Assembly: GCA_964528825.1 (NCBI GenBank)
Contig: CAZGVB010000007.1
Location: 1-64,000, forward strand
Length of the DNA stretch: 64,000 bases
Reading direction: 5' to 3'
Source: RGIG5612 sp964528825
GTDB taxonomy: Bacteria > Bacillota > Clostridia > Lachnospirales > Lachnospiraceae
In this document: positions 8,883-17,137 of the stretch, piece by piece
How the letters are laid out: every line of letters begins with the position of its first letter
How positions within the stretch are numbered: position 1 is the first letter of the stretch
Program-made: the position numbers and the translations under genes
The notes under the pieces: model-generated
Seen by the model: the letters and a program-made list of their open reading frames with translations, nothing else
What the model was told of the DNA's origin: nothing
Database searches by the model: none

Positions 8883-9683
8883 TTATATATCCTGCCTGTC
8901 ATAATCTATACCGACCAGCATAAGTCCTCTTGCCGGGGCCTTTGGTGCCGATTTCGACCTGTCACGGCTCTCAAGGATCTGTGCGACATACTCGGGTGGA
9001 TAAATACCCATTCCCACCTTTTCAAGTGTCCCGGCAATTATACGTACCATATTATATAAAAAACCGTTGCCGCATACTCTTATCTTAACAAGCTTCGGTC
9101 TGTAATCCCGTCTTGTATCATCCGTCTGATCTGCATCCTTATCCAGGTATTCATATCCTACATTTATGGAATATATTTCCCTCACAGATGTCTTTTGCTG
9201 TCCTCCCGCCGTTGAAAAAGCAATAAAATCATGCTCTCCTACGAGAAAGTCAGCGCCTCTTTGCATAAGCCCAAGATCAAGCTCATAATAGATATGGTCT
9301 GTATATAATCTTAATATCGGATCATTATATCTGCAATTAAGTATACTGTATTCATATGTCTTTTTGCATTTCACATGCCTTGGATGAAAATTTGCAGGTA
9401 CCTCCTGCGATTTAACTATGCGTATATCCTCCGGCAGTCTTTGATTCAGAGCGTAACATATTTTTTCTGGTGGAATCCGCGTATCTGTATCAAATACTGC
9501 TATATTTCCCCTTGCATGAACACCCGAATCCGTGCGGCTGCAGCCGATGACAGTAACGTCTTCATTTAGCAGCTGCGACAATGTGCTGTTAATAACCTGT
9601 TCAACTGCCAGACCGTTTTTTTGGATTTGCCAGCCTACATATCCTGTCCCGTCATATGCGATTGTAAGCATTATTCGTTTCAT
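8883..9683 (-). CDS. truA: tRNA pseudouridine synthase A
   Basis: Converts U38-U40 of the tRNA anticodon arm to pseudouridine. The 266-residue length is standard. The catalytic Asp is in CSRTDSGVHA near residue 52, and the protein opens with the family motif TIAYDGTGYVGWQ. A short insertion (KDADQTDDTRRD) sits near residue 180. It is downstream of ecfT, keeping the ecfA1-ecfA2-ecfT-truA order common in Bacillota, but rplM-rpsI does not follow; hflX does. Confidence 0.96.
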   Translation of the reverse strand: MKRIMLTIAYDGTGYVGWQIQKNGLAVEQVINSTLSQLLNEDVTVIGCSRTDSGVHARGNIAVFDTDTRIPPEKICYALNQRLPEDIRIVKSQEVPANFHPRHVKCKKTYEYSILNCRYNDPILRLYTDHIYYELDLGLMQRGADFLVGEHDFIAFSTAGGQQKTSVREIYSINVGYEYLDKDADQTDDTRRDYRPKLVKIRVCGNGFLYNMVRIIAGTLEKVGMGIYPPEYVAQILESRDRSKSAPKAPARGLMLVGIDYDRQDI

Positions 9684-9769
9684 ATTCTTGTTTTTTCAAT
9701 TGTAACCCATAAAAACGTCTGCCGCATTCTATGCGTCATGTACTCTGCACTTTGATCAAACTCTATGCA

Positions 9770-10603
9770 TCAGGATACCCTTCCCGGAATGCCGGCCCTG
9801 TCTGCGGCTATACGTACAAATATCATGAACGCCAGCGCAGCAAATATCACTGAATATGAGATAATATCTGATCTTTTGTACTTGAGCGGATGCATTTTAG
9901 TCCTTCCACTCCCCCCGTTATAGCATCTGGCCTCCATCGCTGTAGCCAGATCCGAGGCTCTCTTAAAAGCCTGCACAAAAAGAGGGATCAATATAGGTAT
10001 CATTCCCTTTGCCTTTTTTATCAATCCGCCGCTTTCGAAATCCGCTCCTCTTGCAAGCTGAGCTTTAATGATCTTATTTATCTCCTCTGTCAATATAGGA
10101 ATAAATCTGAGTGCAATGCTCATCATCATCGCCAGCTCATGCACCGGAAATCCGAGTTTTCCGACCGGTGACAGTGCCTTTTCAAGTCCGCTTGTCAATG
10201 TTGTCGGGGTTGTCGTATATGTAAGCATTGATGCCCCGAGCACGACAAGGATAAGCCTTGCCGCAAAGAAGCCGGCCCTCAATATGCCCTCTCTTGAAAT
10301 AGTAAATGCCCACCATTTCCATAAGACGTTTTCGCCTTCTGTAAAGAGCAGATTGAATACCACGGCAAATGCTATCAAGACCGCAAGCATCTTAAGTCCC
10401 CTAAGAATATACGAAATAGGGACCTTTGATATTCTTATCAAAATGAAAAGCATCGCCGCCGGCAATATAAGTTCCCAAATATTATCAATGATAAAAAGCA
10501 ATGCGATATAAACTATCACACCCAAGATCTTGACTCTGGGATCTGTCTTATGGATTATTGAATCGCCCGGATAATACTGTCCTATCGTTATATCCCTAAA
10601 CAT
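9770..10603 (-). CDS. ecfT: Energy-coupling factor transporter transmembrane protein EcfT
   Basis: Membrane scaffold of the group II ECF transporter. It links the two ATPases to exchangeable substrate-binding S components for vitamins or metals. The 277-residue protein has several hydrophobic segments and the paired cytoplasmic coupling motifs, here ARG in QLARGADFES near residue 178 and the variant ARC in AMEARCYNGG near 228. Its start overlaps the ecfA2 stop by 8 bp. No S component is encoded nearby, so the module is presumably shared by S proteins elsewhere. Confidence 0.94.
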   Translation of the reverse strand: MFRDITIGQYYPGDSIIHKTDPRVKILGVIVYIALLFIIDNIWELILPAAMLFILIRISKVPISYILRGLKMLAVLIAFAVVFNLLFTEGENVLWKWWAFTISREGILRAGFFAARLILVVLGASMLTYTTTPTTLTSGLEKALSPVGKLGFPVHELAMMMSIALRFIPILTEEINKIIKAQLARGADFESGGLIKKAKGMIPILIPLFVQAFKRASDLATAMEARCYNGGSGRTKMHPLKYKRSDIISYSVIFAALAFMIFVRIAADRAGIPGRVS

Positions 10604-11471
10604 CAGCCTTGCCTTTATCCATCCGTATATATTTCATTATTTCATCTGCGGCCTCGTCTACTGTAATGCAGTTGCGTTCCACGGGAAGACCCGCATCCGC
10701 AAGCTCATCCATAAACGCACGCACTCCGGGTACATCCAGTCCGGCATCTATCAACTGTTCTTTACATGAAAATGCCTCACGAACAGGAAGATCAAAAAGC
10801 AGCCTGCCTCTGTCTATGGCTATCACTCTGTCGGCATATCTTGCCACTTCCTCCATCGTATGTGAGACAAGCACGACTGTTATATGTCGTTCCTTTTGTA
10901 TGCTCTTCAGTTTATTTAATATCTCCTGTTTGCCGAGCGGATCGAGACCTGCCGTGGGCTCATCCAATATCAATATCTCCGGTTCCATGGCAAGCATGCC
11001 TGCTATGGCAACACGCCTCATTTCACCGCCGGACAGCTCAAATGGTGACTTTTTGTAATATTCCGGACCAAGTCCCACAGAATCCAAGGCTTTCCTAACC
11101 TTCAGATCCAGGTTTTCTTTATCTGTGCCTTGATTTTTGGGGCCAAAGGCCACATCCGAATAAACATCTGCTTCAAATAATTGATGTTCCGGGTATTGAA
11201 ATGTAAGACCTACCCTGCATCTCAGATCTCTGAGCAGCTTCTTTTCGTTTTTCTGTCCGAATATCTCGGCGCCGTCATATAATATCTTGCCCTGCGTCGG
11301 TCTGAGCAAACCATCCAGGAGCTGTACAAATGTGCTTTTTCCGGAGCCTGTGCTCCCGATAACGGCAATAAAGCTATCACCGCCTATACTTACGGTAATA
11401 TCTTCGAGTGCTGCAGTCTGCATGGCTGCAGTATCGTATATATATTTTACATTTTTCAGATCTATCTGCAT
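10596..11471 (-). CDS. ecfA2: Energy-coupling factor ATPase EcfA2
   Basis: One of the two ATPases that drive the ECF module. The 291-residue sequence has Walker A GSTGSGKST near residue 36, a Q-loop QYPEHQLFE (typical of EcfA2), signature LSGGEMRRVA near 145 and Walker B LILDEPTAGLDP near 166. The C-terminal 60 residues form the dimerisation extension. It overlaps ecfA1 by 10 bp and ecfT by 8 bp, consistent with coupled translation of the complex. Confidence 0.95.
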   Translation of the reverse strand: MQIDLKNVKYIYDTAAMQTAALEDITVSIGGDSFIAVIGSTGSGKSTFVQLLDGLLRPTQGKILYDGAEIFGQKNEKKLLRDLRCRVGLTFQYPEHQLFEADVYSDVAFGPKNQGTDKENLDLKVRKALDSVGLGPEYYKKSPFELSGGEMRRVAIAGMLAMEPEILILDEPTAGLDPLGKQEILNKLKSIQKERHITVVLVSHTMEEVARYADRVIAIDRGRLLFDLPVREAFSCKEQLIDAGLDVPGVRAFMDELADAGLPVERNCITVDEAADEIMKYIRMDKGKADV

Positions 11472-12346
11472 GCCGCTTTTAATATATATCTCTTAAGTTC
11501 TTCGCTGTCTATTATACCGGCAGGTATATCCGCGCCCATAGATCTGAGCTTATATGCAAGCTCGCTGATCTGCGGAAGTCTGAGTCCTACCTCTCTCAGC
11601 TTCTCAGGCTGTGAAAAAATATCCCCGGGCGTACCTGACATGACTATTTTCCCTTGGTCCATGACATAGATGATATCCGCGCTAAGTGCCTCATCCATAT
11701 AATGCGTTATCGTGATAATAGTGATTCCGTATTCTTTGTTAAGCCTTGATACCGTTGCCATGACCTCCTTGCGCCCCTTGGGATCCAGCATCGCCGTGCT
11801 CTCATCGAGGACTATGCATTTCGGATGCATAGCAAGTACTCCCGCTATGGCAACTCTTTGCTTTTGACCTCCGGAGAGCCTGTTTGGCGCAGATTTCGCA
11901 TGCTCATCCATTCCAACCTTTAAAAGAGCATCTTTCACCTCACGGACTATCTGCTCAGACGGCATACCGATATTTTCCGGGCCGAAGGCTACATCCTCTT
12001 CTACAACCGATGCAATGATCTGGTTATCCGGATTTTGAAATACCATGCCTACCGACCTGCGTATATTCCATACATTCTCGCCGTCGCTGCTTCTCATCCC
12101 ATCAATCCAAAGGGTACCCTCATCCGGGATGAGCAATGCATTCAATTGCCTTGCAAATGTGGATTTACCCGATCCGTTTCTGCCAAGTATGGCCACAAAC
12201 TGCCCTTCCTCTATGCATATACTTACATCGCATACGGCCTTTTCACGGGCAGCTGATATCTGCGAAGCGTCACTATCCGTATTTGCCTGTCCTTCCTCAG
12301 TCACAGGATATGTATATGATATATGTTCAGCTTTTATCAAACTCAT
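11462..12346 (-). CDS. ecfA1: Energy-coupling factor ATPase EcfA1
   Basis: The partner ATPase, 294 residues. Walker A GRNGSGKST is near residue 55, Q-loop FQNPDNQIIA near 98, signature LSGGQKQRVA near 158 and Walker B IVLDESTAMLDP near 178. The DEST form is the usual one for EcfA1. A 20-residue Asp/Ser/Ala-rich insertion near residues 17-37 (TEEGQANTDSDASQISAARE) is an unusual addition between the first beta strands. First gene of the ecfA1-ecfA2-ecfT-truA set; the gap to glf upstream is only 54 bp. Confidence 0.95.
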   Translation of the reverse strand: MSLIKAEHISYTYPVTEEGQANTDSDASQISAAREKAVCDVSICIEEGQFVAILGRNGSGKSTFARQLNALLIPDEGTLWIDGMRSSDGENVWNIRRSVGMVFQNPDNQIIASVVEEDVAFGPENIGMPSEQIVREVKDALLKVGMDEHAKSAPNRLSGGQKQRVAIAGVLAMHPKCIVLDESTAMLDPKGRKEVMATVSRLNKEYGITIITITHYMDEALSADIIYVMDQGKIVMSGTPGDIFSQPEKLREVGLRLPQISELAYKLRSMGADIPAGIIDSEELKRYILKAACR

Positions 12347-12400
12347 ATCTTATCAAAAATCAAATCTTATCAAGCCGACTTCCTATCTCCCGCCTGATGT

Positions 12401-13513
12401 TCAAAGTACTTTTTCCGCCATTTTGCATGCGGCATCTATTACCTGATCCATATCATAATATTTATACTCGCCGAGCCTTCCTCCAAATATGACATTGCTC
12501 TCCTTTTGCGCAAGCGCTCTGTATTTTTCATACAGATCACTGTTCTTTTCATCGTTTACAGGATAATAAGGCTCATCACCCGGTTTCCATTCTGAGGAAT
12601 ATTCTCTGGAGATGACTGTTTTCGGAAGGTCATTTCCTTGCTCATCCTTTCCGAATTCAAACCATTTATGCTCTATGATACGTGTCCACGGTGTCTGCGC
12701 ATCGGTATAATTTACTGCCGCATTACCCTGGAAATTAGGCATATCAAGCACCTCTGTCTCAAATCTGACCTTTCTATATTCAAGATTTCCGAGACAATAT
12801 CCGAAATATGCATCTATCTGACCTGTATACACTATGCATTTAGCGATCTTTTCGTATTTTTCCTTCTCTTCGAGAAAATCAACGCCAAGTCTTACTTCTA
12901 TGCCTTGCAGCATATTTTCAACCATTTTGGTATATCCTCCTATAGGGATACCCTGATAGGCGGCATTAAAATAATTATTATCAAAAGTAAATCTGACGGG
13001 AAGCCTTTTGATGATAAATGCAGGCAGCTCTGTGCAGGGACGGCCCCATTGTTTTTCGGTATATCCCTTTACAAGCTTTTCATATATATCCGTTCCGACA
13101 AGGCTGATAGCCTGTTCCTCGAGATTTGACGGTTCCTTTATACCTGCTGCATTTTTCTGTTCTTCAATCTTTGCGGCAGCCTCGGCCGGTGTTACGACTC
13201 CCCACATCTTGTTAAATGTATACATATTGAAGGGAAGTGAATATAACTGCCCATGATAATTGGCAACCGGTGAATTGGTAAACCGGTTAAATTTCGCAAA
13301 TTTATTTACATATTGCCATACTGATGCATTGTTGGTATGAAAGATATGGGCACCGTATTTGTGGACTTGAATACCTTCGATATTTTCCGTATATATGTTG
13401 CCGGCTACTGTCGACCTTCTGTCTATAACAAGTACCTTCTTCCCCGCATCTGCTGCTTTTCTTGCAAATACCGCGCCATACAAACCGGCACCTACTATAA
13501 GATAGTCATACAT
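12401..13513 (-). CDS. glf: UDP-galactopyranose mutase
   Basis: FAD-dependent enzyme that interconverts UDP-galactopyranose and UDP-galactofuranose, giving galactofuranose for surface polysaccharides. The N-terminal dinucleotide motif LIVGAGLYGAVFA, the HKYGAHIFHTNN segment near residue 52 and the GRLGEYKYYDMDQV C terminus are diagnostic. The ATG at 13513 (370 residues) is chosen because an AGAAGAAGG site lies before it; a GTG three codons upstream would overlap that site. It stands without other capsule genes. Its leader holds a 15-bp tandem repeat. Confidence 0.95.
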   Translation of the reverse strand: MYDYLIVGAGLYGAVFARKAADAGKKVLVIDRRSTVAGNIYTENIEGIQVHKYGAHIFHTNNASVWQYVNKFAKFNRFTNSPVANYHGQLYSLPFNMYTFNKMWGVVTPAEAAAKIEEQKNAAGIKEPSNLEEQAISLVGTDIYEKLVKGYTEKQWGRPCTELPAFIIKRLPVRFTFDNNYFNAAYQGIPIGGYTKMVENMLQGIEVRLGVDFLEEKEKYEKIAKCIVYTGQIDAYFGYCLGNLEYRKVRFETEVLDMPNFQGNAAVNYTDAQTPWTRIIEHKWFEFGKDEQGNDLPKTVISREYSSEWKPGDEPYYPVNDEKNSDLYEKYRALAQKESNVIFGGRLGEYKYYDMDQVIDAACKMAEKVL

Positions 13514-13623
13514 ATCAAACACCTTCTTCTTGATTTTCTTTTTTCAGCATTGGCTGCTCTTTACAGCCCATCGTGCAGTATATGGTTAGAGGACAAAGAG
13601 TGTTGCCGACTAATCCCAGCCGT

Positions 13624-13683
13624 CAAACGTTCTATCACCAAACGTTCTATCACCAAACATTCTATCACTAAACGTTCTATCAC
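13624..13683. repeat. Four tandem 15-bp repeats in the glf leader
   Basis: Four contiguous 15-bp units (CAAACGTTCTATCAC and one-base variants) occupy 13624-13638, 13639-13653, 13654-13668 and 13669-13683. They lie between the glf promoter candidate and the glf start, so they would be transcribed as the 5' leader. An overlapping rightward reading frame has no ribosome site and is not considered a gene. Confidence 0.95.
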
Positions 13684-13715
13684 TCTTATGTATACGGCAC
13701 GCCGCTAATCAGGTT

Positions 13716-13744
13716 ATGATACTATAAATTTGTCTCACGGTCAA
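13716..13744 (-). promoter_or_regulatory. Candidate promoter of glf
   Basis: On the minus strand, TTGACC (13739-13744) and TATCAT (13716-13721) with a 17-bp spacer. Transcription would start about 195 bp before glf and run through the four 15-bp repeats. Confidence 0.55.
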
Positions 13745-13788
13745 AAAAGGTTTTGATTTATCATATATTTATCACATTTCAATGCATA

Positions 13789-13838
13789 AATATGCTCCCA
13801 TGATCCTTATCTTGTGATATTGATCATGGGAGCATATT
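13789..13838 (-). terminator. 17-bp perfect hairpin, possible terminator of an RNA from 14129
   Basis: Perfect 17-bp inverted repeat (13789-13805 with 13822-13838) around a 16-nt loop. It is followed leftward only by a weak T-containing stretch, so termination is uncertain. It lies between the strong promoter at 14136-14164 and the glf promoter, which suggests it ends a separate transcript. Confidence 0.45.
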
Positions 13839-14135
13839 CTTTCGGGACAAATCAGGGTATCAATTGGTTCGGGATCGATGCCCTAAAATATATTAATTTG
13901 AGGTAAATTAACATGCTGCTTTAATGTCGGAAGGAATTTTTACATGAAAAAATGCCTTCCTCCGAATCTGGAAAAAGACATGCATAAAGACACTTGTTCA
14001 TTATTGCTTATCTTCTTTCTCAAACACGGAAAGTTATATCGTTTCCAATATAGCTCGGATGCTCTTACGCATCGGCCTGGCACCATGACTTATAATTTTA
14101 GGTGCTTCGGCTCAGAAAATAATCTATTTGCCTAT
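13839..14135 (-). ncRNA. Candidate structured non-coding RNA or long leader, unidentified
   Basis: No convincing protein is encoded here, yet the stretch follows a near-consensus leftward promoter and ends in a 17-bp hairpin. Read leftward, consecutive short hairpins can be drawn. They are GCACC/GGTGC, GATGC/GCATC, TATATTG-GAAA-CGATATA (a GNRA tetraloop, about 14028-14045) and CTTTC/GAAAG, followed by a larger hairpin from the GGAAGG and CCTTCC arms (about 13928-13965). It does not match RNase P RNA, tmRNA, SRP RNA, 6S RNA or riboswitch consensus sequences that I can recall. It could instead be a long glf leader. Confidence 0.35.
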
Positions 14136-14164
14136 ACTATACAGACATATCAAACATATGTCAA
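14136..14164 (-). promoter_or_regulatory. Strong leftward sigma-A promoter behind hslO
   Basis: Perfect TTGACA (14159-14164) and TATAGT (14136-14141) with a 17-bp spacer on the minus strand. It begins 10 bp downstream of the hslO stop codon and points into a 620-bp stretch without a gene. It is one of the two best promoter matches in the window. Confidence 0.65.
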
Positions 14165-14173
14165 CAACTTTTT

Positions 14174-15094
14174 TTATTTTTTTGATTTCTTAATTTCAGG
14201 TTTTCCCGCCGCTTCTTTTATCTGCGCTATCATAAGCATCCTTTTTATCTCGTCAATACTGTACGTATAATCAGAATTACAGAAACTGCAATTCAGTGTG
14301 ACGGGTTCACCCTCCTTTATGATATCCTCAAGCTCTGCTCTTCCGAGACTTATAAGTACTCTTGCTACATGGTCCTTTGAACAGTTGCATTTGAATGCCG
14401 CATCCGTGCGTCCTATTATCTCAAGTCCCATATCATGCAGGATATATTGAAGAATTCCTATGGGATCAAGCCCTTTTTGCATAAGCTCTGTAAGTGAAAG
14501 CCCTTGTATTCTTTTTTCAAGCTCATCGATCAGCTCATCCTCTGCATGCGGCATCACTTGTATGATAAAGCCCTCCGCATCCGATACTGAGCCATCGGGA
14601 TTCAACAAAATACCGAGTCCTACGCTTGTAGGGGTCTGCTCGGACTTTGCAAAATAATATGTAAGGTCATCTGCAACTTCACTTGTTGCAAGAGGGATCT
14701 GACTGACATAAGGCTCCTTAAGTCCCAGATCCTTTATGACTGTCATCTCTCCATAACCTATTGCCGCGCCGACGTCCAGCTTGCCGGCATAATTTGCAGG
14801 TATATCCACATGTGAATTTTGCGCATATCCCTTTACATTTCCGTGTGAATCCGCGGTAACTGTTATGTCCCCTGCCGGGCCGTCACCTTTCATCTGTATG
14901 GTAAGGATATCCTTTTCGCCCTTCATCATTATACCCATCATGGCGCCGCCCATAAGGAGTCTGCCAAGAGCATCCGTTATGACAGGACTTGATCCGTGTC
15001 TTATCCTTGCATACTCAACCATATCTCTTGCGGATATGGCAAATGCTCTGATCTTAAGGTCCGCACATGCGGCTCTGACGATATAATCACTCAT
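14174..15094 (-). CDS. hslO: Redox-regulated chaperone Hsp33
   Basis: A 306-residue holdase chaperone activated by oxidation. The C-terminal zinc/redox switch is present as the CNC pair near residue 238 and the CSFC pair near 271, the four cysteines that bind zinc when reduced. The N-terminal ALGRLLMGGAMMGIMMKG and DGPAGDITVTADSHGNVKGY segments are typical of the substrate-binding core. The Lys-rich tail ends at KKSKK. It is flanked by gene-free regions on both sides and is probably monocistronic. A small hairpin (15120-15138) lies in its leader. Confidence 0.96.
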   Translation of the reverse strand: MSDYIVRAACADLKIRAFAISARDMVEYARIRHGSSPVITDALGRLLMGGAMMGIMMKGEKDILTIQMKGDGPAGDITVTADSHGNVKGYAQNSHVDIPANYAGKLDVGAAIGYGEMTVIKDLGLKEPYVSQIPLATSEVADDLTYYFAKSEQTPTSVGLGILLNPDGSVSDAEGFIIQVMPHAEDELIDELEKRIQGLSLTELMQKGLDPIGILQYILHDMGLEIIGRTDAAFKCNCSKDHVARVLISLGRAELEDIIKEGEPVTLNCSFCNSDYTYSIDEIKRMLMIAQIKEAAGKPEIKKSKK

Positions 15095-15238
15095 ATTATT
15101 TTCCTCACTTCACAAGATTGCAGGCATGCTCTGCCTGCATATAAGTCAGGCCTCGCTTTGCATCTTGACTTGAATTCTTTTCTGCCGCCGGGCAGCTTAA
15201 TAAAGACTTTCCGTTCCGCACTTGCCCGTTTTCAAAAA

Positions 15239-15267
15239 TTGACATATACTTTTATCGGTAATATAAA
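15239..15267 (+). promoter_or_regulatory. Strong promoter of the small membrane protein gene
   Basis: Perfect TTGACA (15239-15244) and TATAAA (15262-15267) spaced by 17 bp. It lies 60 bp before the ATG of the 83-residue membrane protein. The strong match supports that this small gene is real and well expressed. Confidence 0.65.
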
Positions 15268-15327
15268 TTGTTCATAAGCGGGTACTTATAAATATTTAAC
15301 CCGGCCGGAATGCGAAGGTTCACCGAT

Positions 15328-15579
15328 ATGAAATATATAAAACGCATATTGGCGATCATCGGGATCGTCATAATATTATCACTTTACATTGTGACATTGA
15401 TACTTGCCATAATCAATAATGAACTTACGACCAGATTTTTCACGGCATCTATTGTTTGCACCATATTGCTGCCGGTATTGATGTATATATATCAATGGAT
15501 CTACAAGCTGGTAAAAAAACAGGCCGAGGAATCTCGCTCATCTACGATCGTCCACTCTGATAAGTCAGATGAGCCGTGA
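15328..15579 (+). CDS. Small two-helix membrane protein, function unknown
   Basis: An 83-residue protein with two predicted membrane helices (about residues 6-27 and 35-57). The basic first residues (MKYIKR) suggest a cytoplasmic N terminus, and the hydrophilic tail (KLVKKQAEESRSS to the end) should also be cytoplasmic. The ATG at 15328 is preferred to one six codons upstream because GAAGG lies 9 bp before it. It ends only 7 bp from the convergent trkH stop. A near-perfect promoter precedes it. I recognise no domain, and any link to potassium transport is speculation from position only. Confidence 0.7.
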   Translation: MKYIKRILAIIGIVIILSLYIVTLILAIINNELTTRFFTASIVCTILLPVLMYIYQWIYKLVKKQAEESRSSTIVHSDKSDEP

Positions 15580-15586
15580 GCTTATA

Positions 15587-17092
15587 TCACATGCTCTCCC
15601 TGTTTCTGTATCTGCTTTTTATCCTTTTTATCACCTTGAGCTCAAAGAACCTGATCGGCGTAAGGAGCTTACTGAACAGTATAACAACCGGCAGTATCTC
15701 AAGACGTCCTATCAGCATATCTATCATAAAAACAATCTTCGAATACCATGCGAAATCCGCATATGTTCCGGCTGCTCCCTCGAAGCCTATTCCGTTGCTG
15801 TTTATAGTTGCATCGACAGCCGAGAAAGCAGTAACAAAATCTATCTTCGGATCGATACAGACTATCATTATCGAAAAAGCAAATATCACGATAAGCAGAC
15901 ATACATAAAATCTTATGCCTCTTATAACCTCTACCTGGACCTCTTTACCGTTATATCTTACCTTACTGACGCTTCTGGGATGAACAATGCCATGAAGACT
16001 GTCCTTTATGCTCTTGAGCATGATGCCTATCCTGTTTATTTTCATTCCGCATGATGTTGATCCGGAGCATGCTCCTACAAACATCAGCAGCATGATAAGA
16101 TATTTTGCAAACCAAGGCCAGGCATTCATATCACAGCTTACAAAGCCGGTTGTAGTCAAGACCGAGGCTGACGCAAATATTGAATGATGCACGATCTCTG
16201 ATATGCTCCCTGCACTTGCGCTTATCCAAACAGGAACCGCGATCGCCACGCAAACAACTACTAAGGTGATAAGATATGTACGCAGCTCTTCATTTTTCAA
16301 AGCCTTTTTAAACTTGCCCGTGGCCATAAGAAATATCAGATTGAAATTGATACCCGCAAGTATCATGAAGATAATGACGATATCCCTTTGTCCCATTGTA
16401 AGTGTGGCAAGAGACGTATTCATATATGAAAATCCGCCCGTAGCCATGGTGCTGAATGCCGTCAAAAGGGAATGATAAGGTGAAAGTCCCGCAAATATCA
16501 AACAAATGAACTGTGCAGCAGTCAATATGATATATACAAGATAGAGATATTTGGCAGTTGTGCTGATCTTAGGTGATATCTTTTCGGTCGTAGGACCGGG
16601 TGCCTCCGCACGCAGCATATGAATAGCGGAACCGCCCATGGCCACCGGTGATATCGCCAACATGAATACGAGCATTCCCATACCGCCTATCCACTGCGTC
16701 ATGATTCTCCAGAATTGCATTGAATGTGACAGTCTCTCCACATCCTTAAGTACTGTAACTCCTGTTGTTGTAAATCCGGAAACAGCCTCAAAGATCGCAT
16801 CGAGAAAGTTCGGTATGCTTCCGGATACACATAACGGAACAGCTCCGACAATACTCAAGACAACCCATGCGAGACCGACTACAAAATATCCGTCGATAGC
16901 ATGCATATTCTTTTTTTTGGTTTTAAGGCCATAGAAGATAAGTCCTAACACCGTTACGCCAAGTGCGGTGATCAGGAAATATTTCCAGTCTCCCTCATCA
17001 TATATGAAGGCTATGATCATAGGCAATACAAGAAGCATTGCCTCTATTATCAATATAAAGCCTATTACCTTTAATATCAGTTTGTTGTTCAT
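15587..17092 (-). CDS. trkH: Potassium uptake protein TrkH/KtrB family
   Basis: Membrane channel-like subunit that takes up potassium with the cytosolic regulator TrkA encoded just upstream. The 501-residue protein shows the repeated membrane-pore-membrane pattern, with selectivity-filter-like stretches FTTTGVTVL near residue 105, STMATGGFSY near 217, STTTGFVS-like near 308 and SNGIGFEG near 430. The motif QWIGGMGMLVF near 137 is characteristic of TrkH. It follows trkA by 45 bp and is surely co-transcribed with it. Confidence 0.95.
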   Translation of the reverse strand: MNNKLILKVIGFILIIEAMLLVLPMIIAFIYDEGDWKYFLITALGVTVLGLIFYGLKTKKKNMHAIDGYFVVGLAWVVLSIVGAVPLCVSGSIPNFLDAIFEAVSGFTTTGVTVLKDVERLSHSMQFWRIMTQWIGGMGMLVFMLAISPVAMGGSAIHMLRAEAPGPTTEKISPKISTTAKYLYLVYIILTAAQFICLIFAGLSPYHSLLTAFSTMATGGFSYMNTSLATLTMGQRDIVIIFMILAGINFNLIFLMATGKFKKALKNEELRTYLITLVVVCVAIAVPVWISASAGSISEIVHHSIFASASVLTTTGFVSCDMNAWPWFAKYLIMLLMFVGACSGSTSCGMKINRIGIMLKSIKDSLHGIVHPRSVSKVRYNGKEVQVEVIRGIRFYVCLLIVIFAFSIMIVCIDPKIDFVTAFSAVDATINSNGIGFEGAAGTYADFAWYSKIVFMIDMLIGRLEILPVVILFSKLLTPIRFFELKVIKRIKSRYRNRESM

Positions 17093-17137
17093 TTTTTTAA
17101 CGGTCCGGGCGTCGGTCTTTAACAGACAATAGGATCA

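Noticed and set aside
13337..13708. Rightward open frame over the 15-bp repeats, with RSITK-like repeats in its translation
   Set aside because: It lies mostly antisense to glf, has no ribosome site, and the protein repeat is only the tandem DNA repeat read in frame.
13839..14135. RNase P RNA, tmRNA, 6S RNA or a known riboswitch
   Set aside because: Looked for GAGGAAAGTCC-type P4 signature, the tRNA-like ends of tmRNA and common riboswitch cores; none found. Kept only as an unidentified RNA candidate.
13944..14270. Rightward 108-codon open frame behind hslO
   Set aside because: It runs antisense into the hslO end, lacks a ribosome site and any family likeness; its hydrophobic tail is the complement of hslO codons.
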